64,000 nucleotides of DNA. Origin: Puniceicoccaceae bacterium (lineage in GTDB: Bacteria; Verrucomicrobiota; Verrucomicrobiia; Opitutales; JAFGAQ01). The position numbers and the translations under genes are program-made. Position 1 is the first letter of the stretch. Each line of letters begins with the position of its first letter. Under the pieces are notes generated by a model. It was not told the origin of the DNA and searched no databases. It was given only the letters and a program-made list of their open reading frames with translations. Of this stretch, positions 61,140-64,000 are shown piece by piece. The stretch covers positions 62,001 to 126,000 of the forward strand of contig JANQOQ010000010.1 of NCBI GenBank assembly GCA_028285755.1. Reading direction: 5' to 3'.

Positions 61140-61155
61140 TAGACCAATCGGTGTA
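61140..61155. promoter_or_regulatory. Candidate TetR operator upstream of the SDR gene
   Basis: TAGACCAATCGGTGTA resembles the site before the tetR gene (60499-60514), matching it at 12 of 16 positions, and shows the same dyad TAGACC/GGTGTA. It lies 44 bases before the SDR start, where a repressor could block transcription of that gene alone. Confidence 0.6.
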
Positions 61156-61199
61156 AGTTTAACTTTAACTAAAACATAATAATTAAAAATATACAAATC

Positions 61200-61949
61200 A
61201 TGAGCACTAACTATGACATCACAAATAAAGTAGCCCTCGTAACGGGCGCAAACCGCGGTATCGGCAAAGCCATTGTCGAGACATTCATCGAGAAGGGAGC
61301 GGCTAAAGTTTACGCAGCCGTACGCAAAGTGGAGAGTGCGCAACCGCTCGTCGATCAATACGGCGATAAAGTGGTGCCGATTCAGCTGGATCTGGCTGAT
61401 GGCGCCTCCGTGAAAGCAGCCGCCGCAGTGGCAACAGACGTGCATGTGGTCGTAAACAACGGCGGCGTGCTTTACGCCAGCAACGTGCTGGAAGAGGCCG
61501 CCTTTGAAACTATGCAAAAGGAAACTGAGGTTAATGTCTACGGCCTCATGCGAGTTGCCCAGGCATTTGCACCGATCTTGAAAGCGAATGGGGGAGGGGC
61601 TTTGGTTCAGCTGAATTCAGTGGCTTCACTCAAGTCATTTGGCGGCTTCATCACCTATGCTGCTTCGAAGGCAACTTCCTACTCCATCACTCAGGCACTG
61701 CGCGATGAGCTTAAGCAGCAGGGCACCCATGTAGTCAGTGTGCATCCCGGGCCGATCGCTACTGACATGGGTAAAGATGCGGGGCTGGAAGAAATCGCAG
61801 AGCCGCCATCATTGGTTTCTGAATCGATCGTGGAGGCACTCGCCAATGGCAGCTTCCATGCATTCCCGGATACTATGGCCAAGCAATTCGGCGGCGCTTA
61901 CCAAAGTTTCGCTGAGAATGTGGTTGAGGCCGACTTCTCTGAAGGCTGA
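61200..61949 (+). CDS. Short-chain dehydrogenase/reductase
   Basis: A 249-residue classical [13 protein letters not shown] cofactor motif at about 14-23, NNGGVL in place of the usual NNAG, catalytic LNSVAS, and YAASKAT with the Tyr/Lys pair, then [14 protein letters not shown]. It has its own promoter region and a TetR operator-like site upstream and is followed by a strong terminator. Substrate unknown; control by the adjacent TetR protein suggests reduction of a toxic carbonyl compound rather than central metabolism. Confidence 0.93.
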   Translation: MSTNYDITNKVALVTGANRGIGKAIVETFIEKGAAKVYAAVRKVESAQPLVDQYGDKVVPIQLDLADGASVKAAAAVATDVHVVVNNGGVLYASNVLEEAAFETMQKETEVNVYGLMRVAQAFAPILKANGGGALVQLNSVASLKSFGGFITYAASKATSYSITQALRDELKQQGTHVVSVHPGPIATDMGKDAGLEEIAEPPSLVSESIVEALANGSFHAFPDTMAKQFGGAYQSFAENVVEADFSEG

Positions 61950-61974
61950 TTTCCAGACAACAGCTAATAAAACT

Positions 61975-62007
61975 AAAAAAGCCCGTCCAATTATGGACGG
62001 GCTTTTT
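61975..62007. terminator. Bidirectional intrinsic terminator
   Basis: AAAAAGCCCGTCCA pairs with TGGACGGGCTTTTT: core stem 61981-61989 with 61994-62002 and a four-base loop, flanked by A- and T-runs. It ends the SDR transcript and the convergent TonB receptor transcript. Confidence 0.92.
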
Positions 62008-62009
62008 AT

Positions 62010-64000
62010 TTACCAGGAAGTATTCAGGCTCACAAAGTAAGTTCTTCCCGGTTCATTCACGACACTGAACGTGCTGAACGGGTTACGAACAAATGCATTG
62101 TGACTCGCATAGGTCTGGTCTGCGAGATTCTCAATTCCCAGGGAGACGGTAAAATGCTCGGAGAGTTCATAATTGCCCCGCAGGTTAAAGACCAGGTAAC
62201 TATCCAGAACAATCTCGCCTACATTCGGGTCAATGTTATCCTGAGAGTCCGCATAAATGGCATCCAAGGAGACTTGTAATCGGTTTTGCGTATAAATAAC
62301 GGATGTCATCCCCTTGAGTGCCGGGATTTCCGCCAGGTTTTCAGAGTCATTCCCGGCAAGCTCTGAATCCTTTCTGCCGCGCTGCCAAGAGAGTCCGGAG
62401 ATTACAGACCATTGCTCCGAGAGCCTCAGTTGCACCGAGCTGCTTGCTCCCCATAGGTTTGCATCGATGTTTGCATAGGACTGCGTGGGTTTAGCCAAGG
62501 TGTTGCTGTCCGAAGGGTTTAAGCGGGCAAGGTAAATATAGTTGCTCAACACCGAGTAAAAGACTTTGGCATTAAAAGATATACGCTCACTCACCCACGA
62601 GATCCCGGTCGTCAATTCTGTGTTGGTCGGCGAATCCAGATCCGGGTTGCCCAGCCAGTTGGGCATCGTGCCCGGGCGTCGGAGCTGTATGTAGCGCTCC
62701 TGTGCATTTGCAATGCGTGCAGTGCTTCCCACTCCCGCATGCCAGATCAGGTTTTCATTGAGTCGCTGCCGATATACCAATTTGGCTGAGGGTTTCCACT
62801 CCGTGCGATCGTCAAAGCTGCCTACCTGTGAGCTAAGGAAAGCAATATCCCCGTTCACCTCGGTCTGGAAGGCATCCAATCGCAATCCGAAATCCAGCTG
62901 CTGGGTATCGCTTATTGTATAGCTTGCTTGGGCATAAGTTCCATACGTACGGGATTTGCTATCTGGTATCATGGCGTTGAATATTTCAGCGCCGGGTCCT
63001 GCATTCGGCATGCCGCCTCCCAGACGATTTGCGATTTCCCAGTCGCGTTGCGTTAGTTCAAACCCTGCCTCCCAGTCCAAAGAATCTAGGCTCCATTGTA
63101 GTTCCGCATGGATACCTGCCACGCTCGCTTCTGCCAGCGTCTCCATGAAAAATCCCCGATCCAGTACGTATTGGGGGCGTGGGCGCAGCATGGGGTTGAG
63201 CTGTGAACTCAGGCGGCGCCGGTCACTCATATCATGGTCGGTCTGATTCGCATACATTTTGATCTGAAAAGTAGGACTCTTGCCGTCATTCGCACTGGCA
63301 TACTCCAGTGAGATATGCTGATTTTGCGTGTAGTCTGCATCCATGCGCAGTCCTGGATAGAGTACACTGTCATCTTCACGATAGCGGGCTTCGAGCTGTA
63401 ACCGGGCTCCATCTTCCAATAGGTAGCGAATCTTGAAATCCCCGTGTATGGCACGAAATGCGCGATCATCCCGTGCCGATTCCAGGTAATCATCTATGGG
63501 CCAGGCACTGGTATCCGGCATATCGGTGATTCGGTTTCCTGATCCATCCTCATAAGGATCCTGTTGGGCCCATTCAAAACTCACGATGGTTTGGAACTGG
63601 TCCGATCCTCCGGTCGCGAGCAGTGAAGCATTGAGCTGATTATAGGAACCGACCTGAATCTCTGCGAGTCCGCTCTCAACTTCACTCGGTTGGCGAGTGG
63701 TGATTTTTACGCTCCCTCCTAACGAACCTGATTTGGAGAGGTCGAAGGCCCCTTGAGTCAACTCGATGCTCTCGAGTGAGGCTGCCGTAACCTGGGATAT
63801 GGGTGGATCCATACGATTGGAACAGGCACAAAATACTTTGGTTTCATCAATCGTAATGTTAAGGTTATCCTGGGAGAGCCCCCGGATAATAATGTCATTG
63901 GAAGTACCCGCTTTACGGATAATGCCCACGTCCGGTTGCGATTGTTTCATTACATTAGCCAGCTCTCGTGTATGATAAAGGGACGGATTCGGAACGTCCC
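62010..64000 (-). CDS. TonB-dependent receptor of the OprC/NosA copper type (5' end cut by window)
   Basis: At least 663 residues, open to the right edge, so the start and signal lie outside. Visible plug blocks: PDVGIIRKAGTSNDIIIRGLSQ, CACSNRMDPPIS and GSLGGSVKITTRQP. The barrel runs to the closing TYFVSLNTSW. The CSNRM at 63824-63810 fits the CxxxM motif of the copper receptor OprC, and HDM at 63236-63228 fits its HxM partner, about 196 residues apart, similar to the roughly 180 in OprC. The RMDPP block matches the copper-receptor group. It may import copper or a copper chelate. The family call is likely, but the metal is inferred. Confidence 0.9.
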   Translation of the reverse strand, partial: DVPNPSLYHTRELANVMKQSQPDVGIIRKAGTSNDIIIRGLSQDNLNITIDETKVFCACSNRMDPPISQVTAASLESIELTQGAFDLSKSGSLGGSVKITTRQPSEVESGLAEIQVGSYNQLNASLLATGGSDQFQTIVSFEWAQQDPYEDGSGNRITDMPDTSAWPIDDYLESARDDRAFRAIHGDFKIRYLLEDGARLQLEARYREDDSVLYPGLRMDADYTQNQHISLEYASANDGKSPTFQIKMYANQTDHDMSDRRRLSSQLNPMLRPRPQYVLDRGFFMETLAEASVAGIHAELQWSLDSLDWEAGFELTQRDWEIANRLGGGMPNAGPGAEIFNAMIPDSKSRTYGTYAQASYTISDTQQLDFGLRLDAFQTEVNGDIAFLSSQVGSFDDRTEWKPSAKLVYRQRLNENLIWHAGVGSTARIANAQERYIQLRRPGTMPNWLGNPDLDSPTNTELTTGISWVSERISFNAKVFYSVLSNYIYLARLNPSDSNTLAKPTQSYANIDANLWGASSSVQLRLSEQWSVISGLSWQRGRKDSELAGNDSENLAEIPALKGMTSVIYTQNRLQVSLDAIYADSQDNIDPNVGEIVLDSYLVFNLRGNYELSEHFTVSLGIENLADQTYASHNAFVRNPFSTFSVVNEPGRTYFVSLNTSW

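Noticed and set aside
1-64000. CRISPR arrays, tRNA or rRNA genes, insertion sequences, phage genes, bacterial microcompartment shell genes
   Set aside because: I looked for repeats with even spacing, cloverleaf-like or rRNA sequence, transposase or integrase proteins and shell proteins and found none. The only repeats are short operator-like or terminator sequences.

Overview
The window looks like a chromosomal stretch of a marine, polysaccharide-degrading bacterium, most likely a Verrucomicrobiota member of the Opitutae/Puniceicoccales type (Coraliomargarita or Lentimonas relatives). This is inferred from gene content, with no marker gene present. The pointers are many secreted S1 sulfatases, twin-arginine Gfo/Idh/MocA oxidoreductases, a FecR-LamG anti-sigma protein of the Rhodopirellula/Verrucomicrobium kind, DUF1080 and DUF6807 proteins, and roughly balanced base composition. 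I found no rRNA, tRNA, CRISPR array, IS element or phage gene. No gap between genes exceeds 300 bases; the largest are about 220-240 bases.

Layout. 1-4.3 kb (minus): ECF sigma factor, FecR anti-sigma, and an STN-containing TonB receptor cut by the window edge. 4.4-19.4 kb: a sulfatase block (five S1 sulfatases, a sugar MFS porter, an exported FAD oxidoreductase), with a second sigma/FecR-LamG pair divergent from a large secreted orphan protein. 19.5-20.9 kb: SatD and DUF3307 with palindromic upstream sites. 21-27 kb: DUF6807 divergent from a Gfo/Idh oxidoreductase, then a GT61-like transferase, a ClbS/DfsB protein and two GNAT acetyltransferases. 26.3-34.3 kb: a divergent unit with a two-component sodium/solute symporter on one side and, on the other, an XRE-cupin regulator, GH88-like hydrolase, TIM-barrel isomerase, Gfo/Idh, SDR and an orphan helical secreted protein. 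34.4-41.7 kb: sulfatase with accessory domain, PAS-AraC regulator, Gfo/Idh, HEAT protein, sulfatase.

41.8-49.1 kb is the most striking part. It holds an MFS transporter, two exported Gfo/Idh/MocA oxidoreductases, a tagatose-epimerase-like TIM barrel, a PAS-AraC regulator and an exported DUF1080 protein. This set matches the recently described oxidative (3-keto-glycoside) route for cleaving glycosides without classical glycosidases.

49.2-56.2 kb is an L-fucose/L-rhamnose operon: DeoR regulator, rhamnulokinase-type kinase, L-fucose isomerase, fucose permease and a sulfatase. 56.2-59.1 kb encodes the three-gene proton-translocating transhydrogenase. 59.3-60.4 kb is a lipoprotein-like GH29 alpha-L-fucosidase. 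60.5-62 kb is a TetR-SDR pair with matching operator-like sites, and 62-64 kb is a partial TonB receptor with the CxxxM and HxM motifs of OprC-type copper receptors.

Together, sulfatases and GH29 would strip sulfate and fucose from a sulfated fucose-containing glycan (fucoidan-like, inferred). The fucP-fucI-kinase genes would catabolise the fucose. The Gfo/Idh, DUF1080, TIM-barrel and GH88-type genes would process the remaining sugars and uronic acids, each unit carrying its own regulator.
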